Positions 1-10,149 of a stretch of 64,000 nucleotides of DNA are shown piece by piece (within the stretch, counting starts at the first letter, position 1; every line of letters begins with the position of its first letter). A model generated the notes under the pieces. It searched no databases. It worked only from the letters and a program-made list of their open reading frames with translations, and was not told where the DNA came from. The stretch covers positions 1,426,001 to 1,490,000 of the forward strand of contig NZ_CP110341.1 of assembly GCF_026013965.1 (NCBI RefSeq). Direction: 5' to 3'. The position numbers and the translations under genes are program-made. The DNA is from Brevibacterium sp. JSBI002. GTDB lineage: Bacteria; Actinomycetota; Actinomycetes; Actinomycetales; Brevibacteriaceae.

Positions 1-507
1 GTGTCCCACTCGCTCGACACCCGATCGGACATCTCCACGATCACCTCGCACACCGGGGTGAATATCCCCGCAGTGCCGCTCGGAGACGCCGCGTCCCTCG
101 CCGAGGCGGCCCGACAGAAGGACTATGAACTCATCGCCATCGATGAGGCGCAGTTCTTCGGCCCAGAGCTCGTCCCCGTCGTCGAGGACCTCCTCATCCG
201 GGGCCTCGACGTCATCGTCGAAGGACTGTGCGTGACCTTCGACGGGCAGCCGTTCGAGCCGCTGCCCAGCTTCATGGCCGTGGCCGAAGACGTCCTCCGA
301 CTCACCGCAGTGTGCACCGTCTGCGGGAAGGACGCTGTGTTCCACCAACGCTTGGAGCAGGCAGAGAACCCGAACCGACCAGACGCAGCCCAGACAGCTC
401 AGCCACCCGAGGCGACTCTCGCCGCGACAGAGATCGACGCCAGCCATATCGGTGGGCTGGATACCTATGTCGCTCGATGCCGGCAGCACTTCACCGGGGC
501 CGAGTAG
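1..507 (+). CDS. tdk: Thymidine kinase, type II (5' end outside the window)
   Basis: Phosphorylates thymidine with ATP in the salvage pathway. The C-terminal 168 residues are present and the P-loop region lies upstream of base 1, so the GTG at base 1 is an internal valine and not the start. Visible family marks are the IDEAQFF motif (about residues 47-53), the IVEGL/TFDGQPF segment that normally forms the base-binding and lasso region, a CTVCG zinc pair (about 104-108), and a C-terminal YVARCRQHF motif supplying the remaining zinc ligands. An Ala/Pro/Glu-rich insert of about 30 residues lies between the two zinc halves. A second thymidine kinase of a different subfamily lies at 54075-54716. 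The family call is firm; the 5' end cannot be seen. Confidence 0.85.
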   Translation: MSHSLDTRSDISTITSHTGVNIPAVPLGDAASLAEAARQKDYELIAIDEAQFFGPELVPVVEDLLIRGLDVIVEGLCVTFDGQPFEPLPSFMAVAEDVLRLTAVCTVCGKDAVFHQRLEQAENPNRPDAAQTAQPPEATLAATEIDASHIGGLDTYVARCRQHFTGAE

Positions 508-531
508 CTTGACCGGATCTGTCCAACGGTC

Positions 532-1176
532 CTAGCCGTCGATGCTGTCCCAGACCTCACTCCAGATCCGCGCGAGGTCTGGGATCTGATAGTGGGCGTT
601 GAGGCCGCTCGGCTGCGGAACCACATGCAGCGCCACATCAGCCGGCCATCCCTCGATCAGCGTCGTATCCTGCCGGCCGAGCTGAGCTTTCGGCACCTGA
701 AAGCCGGTGCGGAACGCTGTGATCCCGGCGATCGCGACCGCCCGGGGCCGGATATCGGCAAGACGCTCGATGAGGTGAGCCGCACCTTCACGCAGCTCCT
801 GCCGGGAGAGTTCGTCGGCACGGACAGTGGCTCGCCCCACGAGGTTGGTCAGACCGATTCCACGACTGAGCAGCTGCAGTTCATCCGCAGACTCCAGCCC
901 ACACGAGGCATCGACCTGGTGATCGGTGAGACCCGCCTGATGCAGAGACGGCCAGAAACGGTTGCCGGGACGTGCGAACGGCGCATTCACCGCGGCCGTC
1001 CACAGCCCCGGATTGATGCCGACGATGAGCATCTTCAGCCCGGAGGAACCGGTCGGCAGAATATCGTCGATCGCATTCGGGTCGTCCGTGGCGAAAGCCG
1101 CGAGATCGTCCTTGGTCGGTTTGCGACCGCCCAGAGGGGATGGCCGACGATTGCTGACGAAGTTGTCCTCACTCAC
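532..1176 (-). CDS. mug: G:T/U mismatch-specific DNA glycosylase (Mug family)
   Basis: Removes uracil or thymine from mismatches and starts base excision repair. The protein has 214 residues. The family motif GINPGLWTA (about residues 55-63) is followed by FARPGNRFW, and a later LHVVPQPSGLNAHY segment matches the second active-site loop. I chose the GTG at 1176 because a TAGTGT -10 hexamer sits 7 bases upstream on the same strand, predicting a leaderless message. A GTG at 1185 is the alternative. Any longer reading would run through the start of the divergent gene at 1200. The family call is strong; the exact start is inferred. Confidence 0.85.
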   Translation of the reverse strand: MSEDNFVSNRRPSPLGGRKPTKDDLAAFATDDPNAIDDILPTGSSGLKMLIVGINPGLWTAAVNAPFARPGNRFWPSLHQAGLTDHQVDASCGLESADELQLLSRGIGLTNLVGRATVRADELSRQELREGAAHLIERLADIRPRAVAIAGITAFRTGFQVPKAQLGRQDTTLIEGWPADVALHVVPQPSGLNAHYQIPDLARIWSEVWDSIDG

Positions 1177-1183
1177 ATCTTTC

Positions 1184-1193
1184 ACACTACCGT
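1184..1193. promoter_or_regulatory. Overlapping divergent -10 elements of mug and the SRPBCC gene
   Basis: On the plus strand TACCGT (1188-1193) lies 6 bases before the ATG at 1200. On the minus strand TAGTGT (1189-1184) lies 7 bases before the GTG at 1176. The two hexamers share the TA at 1188-1189, so polymerase binding in the two directions should be mutually exclusive. This is inferred from spacing only; no -35 match is evident. Confidence 0.55.
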
Positions 1194-1199
1194 CGTACC

Positions 1200-1715
1200 A
1201 TGAGCCACGATCATGTGACCCCACAGCCCGGAGAGTCCGCACCCTTCCATTTCAACGACCGCTGGATCACCGACGCCGGAATCGAATCGGTGTGGGCGGT
1301 TCTGGAACAGGTCGACGAGTGGCCCGGGTGGTGGCCGGGACTGACAGCAGTCGAAAGGGTCGGGGCCGCACAGGCTGACGTTGATGCCGCCGATCTGCCG
1401 GTGACCCCAGGCAGCCGAGCCCGCCTTCTGGTCTACGCACCGATCGGGTGGTCTCTGCGGTTCTCCATCGAAGTCGAGGAGGTCGATGCACCCCATCAAA
1501 TCCGGTTTCGGGCGAATGGCGATCTGCGCGGCGAGGGCCGATGGACTCTGACCGCCACCGAGGGGATGACGACAATCGATTCTCTGTGGTGTGTGACGAC
1601 GAGCAGAACGATCATCAGGGCGATGCGACCGCTGTCCGGACTCATGCACGGTGCAGTGATGAGAGCCGGAGAACGGGGACTGCGTCGGCGACTGTCGGGA
1701 CTCAACCGCCACTGA
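1200..1715 (+). CDS. SRPBCC-fold (START/polyketide cyclase-like) protein
   Basis: A 171-residue protein of the SRPBCC ligand-binding fold. Visible features are an N-terminal strand ending in a DAGIESVW segment, a tryptophan-rich EWPGWWPGL stretch (about residues 40-48) typical of polyketide cyclase/dehydrase-type members, and a C-terminal amphipathic helix ending in arginines. Function within the superfamily cannot be read from sequence; members bind lipids or other hydrophobic ligands or act in stress responses. It stands alone, divergent from mug. The ATG has no Shine-Dalgarno but a TACCGT hexamer 6 bases upstream, so it is probably leaderless. A 68-bp inverted repeat follows the stop codon. 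Confidence 0.75.
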   Translation: MSHDHVTPQPGESAPFHFNDRWITDAGIESVWAVLEQVDEWPGWWPGLTAVERVGAAQADVDAADLPVTPGSRARLLVYAPIGWSLRFSIEVEEVDAPHQIRFRANGDLRGEGRWTLTATEGMTTIDSLWCVTTSRTIIRAMRPLSGLMHGAVMRAGERGLRRRLSGLNRH

Positions 1716-1724
1716 TTCGAACCC

Positions 1725-1792
1725 CTCAGGTCACGCGAAACTTGAAAACGACGCCGCCGGTGACGTTAGTTTCGAGTTTCGCGTGACCTGAG
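1725..1792. repeat. 68-bp inverted repeat with perfect 18-bp arms
   Basis: The arms 1725-1742 and 1775-1792 are exact reverse complements, and the inner 32 bases continue the pairing with a few mismatches. It lies between two convergent genes and would form a strong hairpin in either transcript, so a bidirectional terminator is the simplest reading. No T-run is obvious. A REP-like dispersed element is the alternative. Confidence 0.7.
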
Positions 1793-1815
1793 CTCGTTTC
1801 GCGCTGCCGGAGGCT

Positions 1816-4025
<2,210 letters not shown>

Positions 4026-4029
<4 letters not shown>

Positions 4030-5183
4030 GAGATGCTCCTCATCGGGTAGGCACTGGTGTGGTCTGTGGTGAAGCGGTGTGGGGACACGGACTCGAGCGT
4101 CCCGTCAGGAGGCCAGTCGGAGGCGACGCCCAGGGCGAGCTCGGCACCGAGCCTGCCGCCGAACGGGGCCAAGAGGATGCCGTGGCGGAAATAACCGGTG
4201 CTCACGATGCAGCCGGGATCGATGCGGCCGATCATCGGCAGGTCGTCCGGAGAACCCGGCCGGGCACGGGTGGTGATATCGGTGATCTCCGCGTCGAGGA
4301 TGCCCGGGACCAGTCGCTGCCCGTCGGCGAGCAGCCGGTGAATCGCCCCGGCCGGAGTGCCGGAGAGTCCGTCCTCACGCGAACTGGCACCGAGCACGAT
4401 CTCGCCGTCCGGGCGAGGAACCAGGTAGACGGGGCGACCATTGACCAGCCCGCGGATGGTGCGGCTCAGCAGCGGAGTCGCCTCGGTGGGGGCACGCAGT
4501 CGCAGAACATCACCCCAGACCTCACGCAGAGGCAGCTGCGGGGCACCGACGATCGCGGACACAGCGCCGCCGGCGCAGATGATCACCTGATCGGCCTCCA
4601 ACCGGCGGCCATCGCCCAGTGCGACTCCCACAGTCGTATCGCCGTCATTGATCAGGCTGGCCGCCCGCTGGCGAATGAAGCCTCCTGAGTCAGAGGACAG
4701 GACAGTCAGCAATGCGGCAGTGAGCCGACGGGGGTCGATCGAGTGATCGCCTGGAATGTGCACGGCCCCGGCGACGGCAGGCGACAACGACGGCTCAACC
4801 CGGCGGGCAGCACTGCCGGTGATGAGCTCGGTGGCGAAACCGGACCGCGATTGTGCATCGCGCAGCTCCCGCAGAGCCTGCAGATCAGCTCGGTCACCGG
4901 CGCACACCAATGTTCCGGCATCCGAAAAACCGAGATCGCTGCCAGCGGCGCTCGCCACCTCGGCGGAGAACTGAGGATACATCTGCGCGGAGGCTCGCAT
5001 CAGCGGGTACAGGGGAGTCTGCCCCCAGACCACCTCGGCGGCGGGAGCGAGCATCCCTGCGGCAGCATGGCTCGCACCCTGAGCGGGCGCAGGATCGATG
5101 ATGGTGACTTCGGTACCGAGGCGGCGCAGATACCAGGCCGTGGACAGGCCGATGATCCCGGCGCCGACGACAATGACTCTCAC
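4026..5183 (-). CDS. thiO: Glycine oxidase
   Basis: FAD-dependent oxidase that converts glycine to iminoglycine, the precursor used by ThiG in aerobes. The protein has 385 residues. The Rossmann FAD motif VVGAGIIGLSTAW covers about residues 5-17, and the DAO-family HAAAGMLAP segment follows. The C-terminal part holds the second FAD contact around STGYFRHGILLAPFGG. I chose the GTG at 5183: its Shine-Dalgarno GGAGGGAG (5196-5189) ends 5 bases upstream and also forms the 3' edge of the TPP riboswitch. In-frame ATGs further upstream lie inside the riboswitch core and are not credible starts. It heads the thiOSGF operon, presumably repressed by TPP at translation initiation. Confidence 0.92.
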
Positions 5184-5272
5184 AGCTTCTCCCTCCGGCG
5201 GCATGATCCGCATCAGGTCTGGCGGTCGGCTCTTACGCCCTCTCAGCCTCGTTGGGAGGCTCCCGCGAACTC
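5184..5272 (-). promoter_or_regulatory. TPP (thiamin pyrophosphate) riboswitch
   Basis: Read on the minus strand, the leader contains the conserved CTGAGA (5246-5241) of the pyrimidine-sensor helix and ACCTGAT (5218-5212) followed by GGATCATGCC, the hallmarks of the THI element. Downstream is GGAGGGAG, the riboswitch 3' strand that doubles as the thiO Shine-Dalgarno. Possible P1 pairing joins AGTT near 5270 with AGCT at 5187-5184, next to the GTG start. This layout predicts that TPP sequesters the ribosome site of thiO and so lowers the whole thiOSGF operon. The core coordinates are firm; the outer limits are approximate. Confidence 0.93.
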
Positions 5273-5275
5273 CTC

Positions 5276-5282
5276 TACTCTA
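5276..5282. promoter_or_regulatory. Bidirectional -10 box for thiE and the thiO riboswitch leader
   Basis: The 7-bp TACTCTA reads as TACTCT on the plus strand, 6 bases before the thiE ATG at 5288. It reads as TAGAGT on the minus strand, placing a start site near 5270, just at the 5' edge of the riboswitch. One box therefore appears to serve both divergent transcripts. This is inferred from sequence and spacing only. Confidence 0.55.
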
Positions 5283-5287
5283 TGACC

Positions 5288-5971
5288 ATGACCACACAGA
5301 TGCCACCGCGCACTACGGCGCGCCAGACGAAGAGAGCCTGGAGAGAGGCGCGACTGGCAGAGGCGAAGCTCTACCTGTGCACCGATGCCCGGACCGGTCA
5401 GGGCGACCTCGCCGAGTTCCTCGACGCCGCCTACCGTGGAGGTGTCGACATCATCCAACTGAGGGACAAGAGCCTCGAGGCCCGCGCCGAGATCGCGGCA
5501 TTGGAGGTCCTCAAAGATATCGCCGCCCGTCACGACAAGCTCTTCTCAGTCAATGACCGTGCCGACGTTGCGCTGCTGACCGACGCCGACGTCTTCCACG
5601 TCGGTCAAGGCGACCTCGCCAGTGCTCAGGCCAGGGCTGTGCTCGGACCCGATGTCATCCTCGGCCGCTCGACCCATTCCCTCGAGCAGGCGCTCGCCGC
5701 CGAGGCGGACCCGGAGACCGACTATTTCTGTGTCGGGCCGGTCTGGGAGACCCCGACGAAGCCAGGCCGCGCCTCTGTGGGGACGGCGCTGCTGACCGCA
5801 ACCGCCGCCGAGGCGGCCAAACCGTGGTTCGCGATCGGCGGTATCGCGACGGGGGAGAGGCTGGATGCGATCCGTCAGGCGGGCGCGAGGCGTGCCGTCG
5901 TCGTCCGTGCGATAGCCTCGGCTGAGGATCCCGCTGCGGCCGCGCGGGAGCTCAAGGAGGAGTTGGAATGA
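5288..5971 (+). CDS. thiE: Thiamin-phosphate synthase
   Basis: Joins hydroxymethylpyrimidine diphosphate and thiazole phosphate to give thiamin phosphate. The protein has 227 residues with a TIM barrel. Motifs in order are [15 protein letters not shown] (diphosphate binding), SVNDRADVA, a GQGDL segment, LGRSTHS, the [11 protein letters not shown] loop, and FAIGGI. Three ATGs lie close together (5282, 5288, 5300). I prefer 5288 because a TACTCT hexamer ends exactly 6 bases upstream, the leaderless spacing repeated across this window; no Shine-Dalgarno is present. It diverges from thiO and overlaps panE by 4 bp. The riboswitch is on the opposite strand and cannot act on this transcript. Confidence 0.92.
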   Translation: MTTQMPPRTTARQTKRAWREARLAEAKLYLCTDARTGQGDLAEFLDAAYRGGVDIIQLRDKSLEARAEIAALEVLKDIAARHDKLFSVNDRADVALLTDADVFHVGQGDLASAQARAVLGPDVILGRSTHSLEQALAAEADPETDYFCVGPVWETPTKPGRASVGTALLTATAAEAAKPWFAIGGIATGERLDAIRQAGARRAVVVRAIASAEDPAAAARELKEELE

Positions 5972-6933
5972 CCCAAGCAGCTGACAGCGCATCCGACGGA
6001 ATCGGCACTGGTGCCGACCTGTCGATTCTCATCGCCGGGGCGGGGGCGACCGGCGGAGCGTTCGGCACCTATCTGCAGGAGGCCGGACGCGATGTCACTT
6101 TCCTGCTCCGGCAGGCACGGGCGGAGACGGTCCGCGCTGAGGGGCTGCGCTTCACTGCACTCGGTGATGATCGGACGAATCAGGTCGATGTCATCACCGC
6201 TGAGGAACTCACAGCCGCACCACGAACCTTCGACCTCGTTATCGTCGCGGTCAAAGCGGGTGGACTCGACTCGGTCATCGCCGATATCGGACCGGCTGTG
6301 GGCGAGCAGACAACGATCATTCCGTTCCTCAACGGCATGGCTCAGATCGAGAAGCTGCAGAGCAGATACCCCGGACAGGTGCTCGGAGGGTTCGTCAAGA
6401 TCGTCGGCACCATCAGGGACGGAGCCGTCGTCCAGCTCACCGACCTGGCCGTGATGACCATCGGAGATCTCCACGGCGCCGAAGTGCCCACACGCATCTC
6501 CGAGGCGCTCGATGTGCCCGGATTCAAACTCCAGACCGTCGATGGAATCATCGACGGGCTGTGGGAGAAATGGATCTTCATCGCCGCGGCAGGAGTCGTC
6601 ACCTGCCTGTTCCGCGCCCCGGTCGGAGCGATCATGGAAGCCGGCGGCAGATCGCACGTGTATGCCATCATCGATGAACTCGAAGCCGTGGCGGCTGCGG
6701 CAGGACACCCGGTGTCGGAAGCCTCCCACGCCATGACTATCAAGATGCTCACCGAGGACGGTTCCGCCTTCACCTCATCCCTCTACCGGGATGTGATGGC
6801 GGGGCTGCCGAGCGAAACGGAGCACATCCTCGGCGACCTGTCGATCAAGGCGGAGGATCTGGAAGTGGCGACTCCGCTGCTCGACCTCACACTTGTGCAG
6901 CTGCGGGCAGGGGAAGCCCAGAAGCGGCTCTGA
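5968..6933 (+). CDS. panE: Ketopantoate reductase family protein
   Basis: NADPH-dependent reductase, probably converting 2-dehydropantoate to pantoate for coenzyme A synthesis. The protein has 321 residues. The Rossmann loop [10 protein letters not shown] is at about residues 24-33, a KAGGLDS segment follows at about 97, and the GLWEKWIF motif carries the conserved lysine of the helical domain. The ATG overlaps the thiE stop (ATGA), with AAGGAGG 7 bases upstream, so it is co-translated with thiE. Actinobacteria often carry several paralogues of this family, so the exact substrate is less certain than the fold. Its 3' end overlaps the convergent fusion gene by 47 bp. Confidence 0.8.
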   Translation: MTQAADSASDGIGTGADLSILIAGAGATGGAFGTYLQEAGRDVTFLLRQARAETVRAEGLRFTALGDDRTNQVDVITAEELTAAPRTFDLVIVAVKAGGLDSVIADIGPAVGEQTTIIPFLNGMAQIEKLQSRYPGQVLGGFVKIVGTIRDGAVVQLTDLAVMTIGDLHGAEVPTRISEALDVPGFKLQTVDGIIDGLWEKWIFIAAAGVVTCLFRAPVGAIMEAGGRSHVYAIIDELEAVAAAAGHPVSEASHAMTIKMLTEDGSAFTSSLYRDVMAGLPSETEHILGDLSIKAEDLEVATPLLDLTLVQLRAGEAQKRL

Positions 6934-8110
6934 CTTCGGCAATGCCGGTGCGCAGCATCGCCAGATACGGCTCCTGCGGCTGAGCGTGTTCGACGTCTGA
7001 CGAACGATGCGCGGCGGTGAACGTGACCATCGGGACACCGTCGACATCATCGAGGACGAGCAGCGTCTCGTACCCGCCCGGCCCCAGAGAGTGGGAGCTG
7101 CCGGCTGCCAGATCGAAGACGAGGCGTTCCAGCGGACTGTCTGGTTCGGGCGGTCGGTGCATCTCCTGTGCCGCCACATCGGCGAACTGTTCGGCAGTGA
7201 TGAGGTAGGCCTTGGCGGGGGTCGGTCCGGGGAGGAAATGATCGTAGAAGGCCATGCCGCCGCCCCACACCTTGGACTCGCCGGCGAAATAGATCGTTCC
7301 GGGCAGTTCGATCCCGGCTTCTGCGCGGGGCAGTGTTGTGTCCCTGGCACCTGGATAGGTGACCATCGCCCCGGGCGGTCGCCCGCCCTGCAGATAGCAG
7401 GCGAGCCGATCGCGAGCCATATTCGATCCGTAGCTGACGTACCACACATATGTTTGAGACATCCCTGCCATCGTGACATCTCGGTCTTGGAATTCGGTGA
7501 ATCGGTGCCGAGTGCGTCCTCTGCGGCGCCGGCATAACCGGCGGACGAGTTCGGCGCTGCCGGTGATGGCCAGGGCGATGCCGATGCCCACGGCGACTCC
7601 GAGCAGCGGGCGGTCTTCGAAGATCATTCCCCCGATGAGTCCGATCACCGTCGAATAGAGCGCCCAAGCGAGACTGCCGATCCCGTCCCAGAGGAGGAAA
7701 GTGCGGATCGGGAACCCGAGCAGACCGGAGCCGATGGTGGCCAGGCTGCGGCCCCCGGGAACGAATCGGCCGGCGATGAGCACGGTCCCGCCTCGGCGAG
7801 AGAAGACCGTGTGGGCGGAGTCGAGCAGGTTCGCGATGCTCGCCCACCGTCGCCATCGGCCGACCCCGGTCGCAGCGAATCGGCCGACGAGGTGAGCCGC
7901 CAGATCCCCGAGGAGAGCCCCTCCGGCAGCGGCGAGGATGAGCCCTGCCGGGTGAGGGTGCCCCGTCGCGGCGAAGGTCGCAGCGGTGATGAGCAGAGTC
8001 TCCGACGGCACAATCGGCATGAGCGAGTCCAGTGCCGCGGCCACGGCGATGAGCAGGTACACCCATGGAGATGTGAGGGTGGCAGTGAGCAGCTCGAGTG
8101 CGAGATCCAT
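6887..8110 (-). CDS. Fusion of DedA-family membrane protein and gamma-glutamylcyclotransferase-like domain
   Basis: A single 407-residue reading frame joins two protein types. Residues about 1-195 are a DedA/VTT membrane domain: several hydrophobic segments, an IVPSETLL motif, a GALLGD segment, and FSRRGGTVLIAGRFVPGGRS with the conserved GRF.PG.R. After an Arg-rich stretch, residues about 217-407 begin VWYVSYGSNMARDRL, then GGRPPGA and a YPGARD segment, as in the soluble cyclotransferase-like proteins often mislabelled histone deacetylase. No stop codon separates the two, and the in-frame ATGs at 7471 and 7462 lack a Shine-Dalgarno. The start at 8110 lies 8 bases after a TAGCGT hexamer; ATG 8116 is the alternative. 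DedA proteins include undecaprenyl-phosphate translocases. The role of the second domain is unknown. Confidence 0.8.
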   Translation of the reverse strand: MDLALELLTATLTSPWVYLLIAVAAALDSLMPIVPSETLLITAATFAATGHPHPAGLILAAAGGALLGDLAAHLVGRFAATGVGRWRRWASIANLLDSAHTVFSRRGGTVLIAGRFVPGGRSLATIGSGLLGFPIRTFLLWDGIGSLAWALYSTVIGLIGGMIFEDRPLLGVAVGIGIALAITGSAELVRRLCRRRRGRTRHRFTEFQDRDVTMAGMSQTYVWYVSYGSNMARDRLACYLQGGRPPGAMVTYPGARDTTLPRAEAGIELPGTIYFAGESKVWGGGMAFYDHFLPGPTPAKAYLITAEQFADVAAQEMHRPPEPDSPLERLVFDLAAGSSHSLGPGGYETLLVLDDVDGVPMVTFTAAHRSSDVEHAQPQEPYLAMLRTGIAEVRAASGLPLPAAAQV

Positions 8111-8118
8111 ACTCATCC

Positions 8119-8124
8119 ACGCTA
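8119..8124 (-). promoter_or_regulatory. -10 element of the DedA fusion gene
   Basis: TAGCGT on the minus strand, 8 bases before the ATG at 8110. The spacing is slightly longer than the 6-7 bases seen at other genes here, so it is a weaker case of the leaderless pattern. Confidence 0.35.
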
Positions 8125-8251
8125 GGCACAAGACGGCAGGGCCGGTACGCGGTCGGGCACACGGTCAGTGCGGTCGAACAGCAACCGCCATTGCGGAAAA
8201 CCGGAATCCGAGACTGCGGCCGAACCCCTGGGAGGCGGCGACGGGCGTTGC

Positions 8252-8257
8252 TACGAT
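8252..8257 (+). promoter_or_regulatory. -10 element of the histidine kinase operon
   Basis: TACGAT lies exactly 6 bases before the ATG at 8264, which has no Shine-Dalgarno. A leaderless transcript covering kinase, regulator and lactate dehydrogenase is predicted. Confidence 0.5.
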
Positions 8258-8263
8258 CGACTC

Positions 8264-9460
8264 ATGCCCTGGCCGAGCGCGCTGTCCACCCGCCTTCCTC
8301 CCGAAGTACGGATGTTCGCCGCGCGGTGGACGCGGTCCGTACTCGCCGTCGCGTGGGGCGGTCTGCTGTGTCTGCCGCTGCTCATGGCCTCCGTGCGTCC
8401 GCCCACCTCACGTATGGCCGCGAAGGTGCGGAGCTGGGAACTCGCTCGGCATTCTCGCGGGTTCGGACTCGTCCTTGTCGACGAGCCGACCAAACGTCGG
8501 TTCCTGCTCGGCAACGGCCTGGTCGCAGCACTCGCCATCATTCCCACCGCGAACCTCCTCGGCGGATTCTTCGTCGTGACTTTCGGATCGCTCTTCCAAG
8601 GATTCTTCATCGGGGGAGCGGTCAACATCGGGTTCGACATGTGGTCGATCTCGCAACCCACGCTCTTCGTCGGTGTCCTCTACGGGGCGGCGAACCTCAT
8701 CGGCGCCGTCGCTCTGGCCGAGGCGGCAAGCTGGGCGCATGGTCGCATCGACGCTCATTTCGTCGAGGTGGAGCGTCCCTTCGCCGTGTACACCCGCATC
8801 AGCGAGCTGCTGACGACCCGGCGTGGAGTCGTGCTCGCCATCGACGAGGAACGACGCCGGATCGAGCGGGACCTGCACGACGGCGTGCAGCAGAATGTCG
8901 TCTCCCTGTCCGTGGTCATCGCCCGAGCCAGGCGTGCCTCTGACCCGGCGAAGTCCCAAGCGCTGCTCGACGATGCGCTGGTGCAGTCCCAGGACCTCAT
9001 CGACGAGATGCGCGAAGTCGCCTGGCGGGTCTATCCCACTGCGCTGGACGACCATGGTCTTCGAACCGTGCTCGAGAGGATCGCCGGTCGCAGTCCTATT
9101 CCGCTGACCCTCGTGACCGTGCCGGAAGGCAGATTTCCGCCCGCAGTGGAATCTGCCGCCTACTTCGTCGTCCGTGAAGCCGTCACGAATGTCGTCAAAC
9201 ACGCCGAGGCGACCGCGATCACGGTGAGCATCGTCGCAGAGGCCCGGACCGCGTTGACCGTGACCGTCTCCGACGACGGTGTGGGCGGAGCCGATCCGCG
9301 CGGGGGAGGGCTCCAAGGGCTCACACGGCGGGTCGGAGCGCTCGACGGGAGTCTCGAAGTCGACTCCCTTGAGGGCGCAGGCACCACAGTGACCGCCCGG
9401 ATCCCGCTCGGGACCGACGCACAGGACGGCAGCACGACGAAGGAGAAGAGACAGAAGTGA
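8264..9460 (+). CDS. Two-component sensor histidine kinase (HisKA_3 type)
   Basis: Membrane sensor kinase of the NarL/LuxR-partner class, 398 residues. Hydrophobic segments lie at about 25-42 and 85-160. The dimerisation/phosphoacceptor helix contains ERDLHDGVQQ with His205. The ATPase domain shows the N-box EAVTNVVKHAE (about 303-313) and the glycine motifs SDDGVGG and GGGLQGL. No periplasmic sensor domain is evident, so it probably senses something in or near the membrane. Its stop codon overlaps the regulator start (GTGA). The signal is unknown, but co-transcription with a lactate dehydrogenase suggests carbon or redox sensing. Confidence 0.9.
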   Translation: MPWPSALSTRLPPEVRMFAARWTRSVLAVAWGGLLCLPLLMASVRPPTSRMAAKVRSWELARHSRGFGLVLVDEPTKRRFLLGNGLVAALAIIPTANLLGGFFVVTFGSLFQGFFIGGAVNIGFDMWSISQPTLFVGVLYGAANLIGAVALAEAASWAHGRIDAHFVEVERPFAVYTRISELLTTRRGVVLAIDEERRRIERDLHDGVQQNVVSLSVVIARARRASDPAKSQALLDDALVQSQDLIDEMREVAWRVYPTALDDHGLRTVLERIAGRSPIPLTLVTVPEGRFPPAVESAAYFVVREAVTNVVKHAEATAITVSIVAEARTALTVTVSDDGVGGADPRGGGLQGLTRRVGALDGSLEVDSLEGAGTTVTARIPLGTDAQDGSTTKEKRQK

Positions 9461-10149
9461 TCACGACAGACGTCCAGCCAGAGAACCGGATGCGCGTCGT
9501 CCTCGCCGATGACGCGGTGCTGCTGCGAGAGGGTGTTCGCAGTCTGCTCGAAGACGAAGGGATCAGCGTCGTCGCGTCCGTCGGAGACGGAGGGGAGCTG
9601 CTGCGGGCGGTCGCCGAGCTGCGGCCGACCCTGGCGATCGTCGACGTGCGGATGCCTCCGACTCACACCACCGAAGGACTGGAGGCGGCGTTGGCGATCA
9701 AACGTCGCTTCCCGGATATCGGAGTCCTCGTCCTCAGCCAGTACGTGCTGCGCGAATATGCGACCGAGCTGCTGAGCACCGAGTCGGTGGGCGTCGGCTA
9801 CCTCCTGAAGAACCGGGTGACCGACATCGACCGGTTCCTCGAGTCGGTACAGCGGATCGCCGAGGGAGGAACGGTCATCGACCCCGACGTCGTCCGGCAG
9901 CTGCTCACCACCTCGGAGAGGCAGAACACGCTGTCGACACTGACCCCGCGCGAGAGTGAAGTGCTCGAGGCCATGGCCGAAGGACTGTCGAACCGGGGAA
10001 TCGGCGAACGGCTCTTCGTCTCGGTCAGCTCCGTCGAAAAGGCGATCAGCTCCATCTTCGATAAACTCGGCCTCCAGGCAGGAGAGACCACGAGCCGCCG
10101 TGTCGCGGCAGTGCTCGCCTACCTCAACCGAGAACGAGGAGAGAGATGA
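9457..10149 (+). CDS. LuxR/NarL-family response regulator
   Basis: DNA-binding partner of the upstream kinase, 230 residues. The receiver domain spans about 13-135, with the acidic pair ADDA near the start, the phosphoacceptor Asp63 in IVDVRMPP, and a K in YLLKNRV. The LuxR helix-turn-helix covers about 160-222 (LTPRESEVLEAMAEG, then SSVEKAISSIFDKL). The GTG start overlaps the kinase stop codon and the ATG of the next gene overlaps its own stop, so all three genes look translationally coupled. Targets are not visible; autoregulation of the operon is plausible. Confidence 0.9.
   Translation: MITTDVQPENRMRVVLADDAVLLREGVRSLLEDEGISVVASVGDGGELLRAVAELRPTLAIVDVRMPPTHTTEGLEAALAIKRRFPDIGVLVLSQYVLREYATELLSTESVGVGYLLKNRVTDIDRFLESVQRIAEGGTVIDPDVVRQLLTTSERQNTLSTLTPRESEVLEAMAEGLSNRGIGERLFVSVSSVEKAISSIFDKLGLQAGETTSRRVAAVLAYLNRERGER

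Noticed and set aside
5184..5213. ATG starts for thiO upstream of the GTG at 5183
   Set aside because: They lie in the conserved core of the TPP riboswitch, and the Shine-Dalgarno is placed for the GTG.
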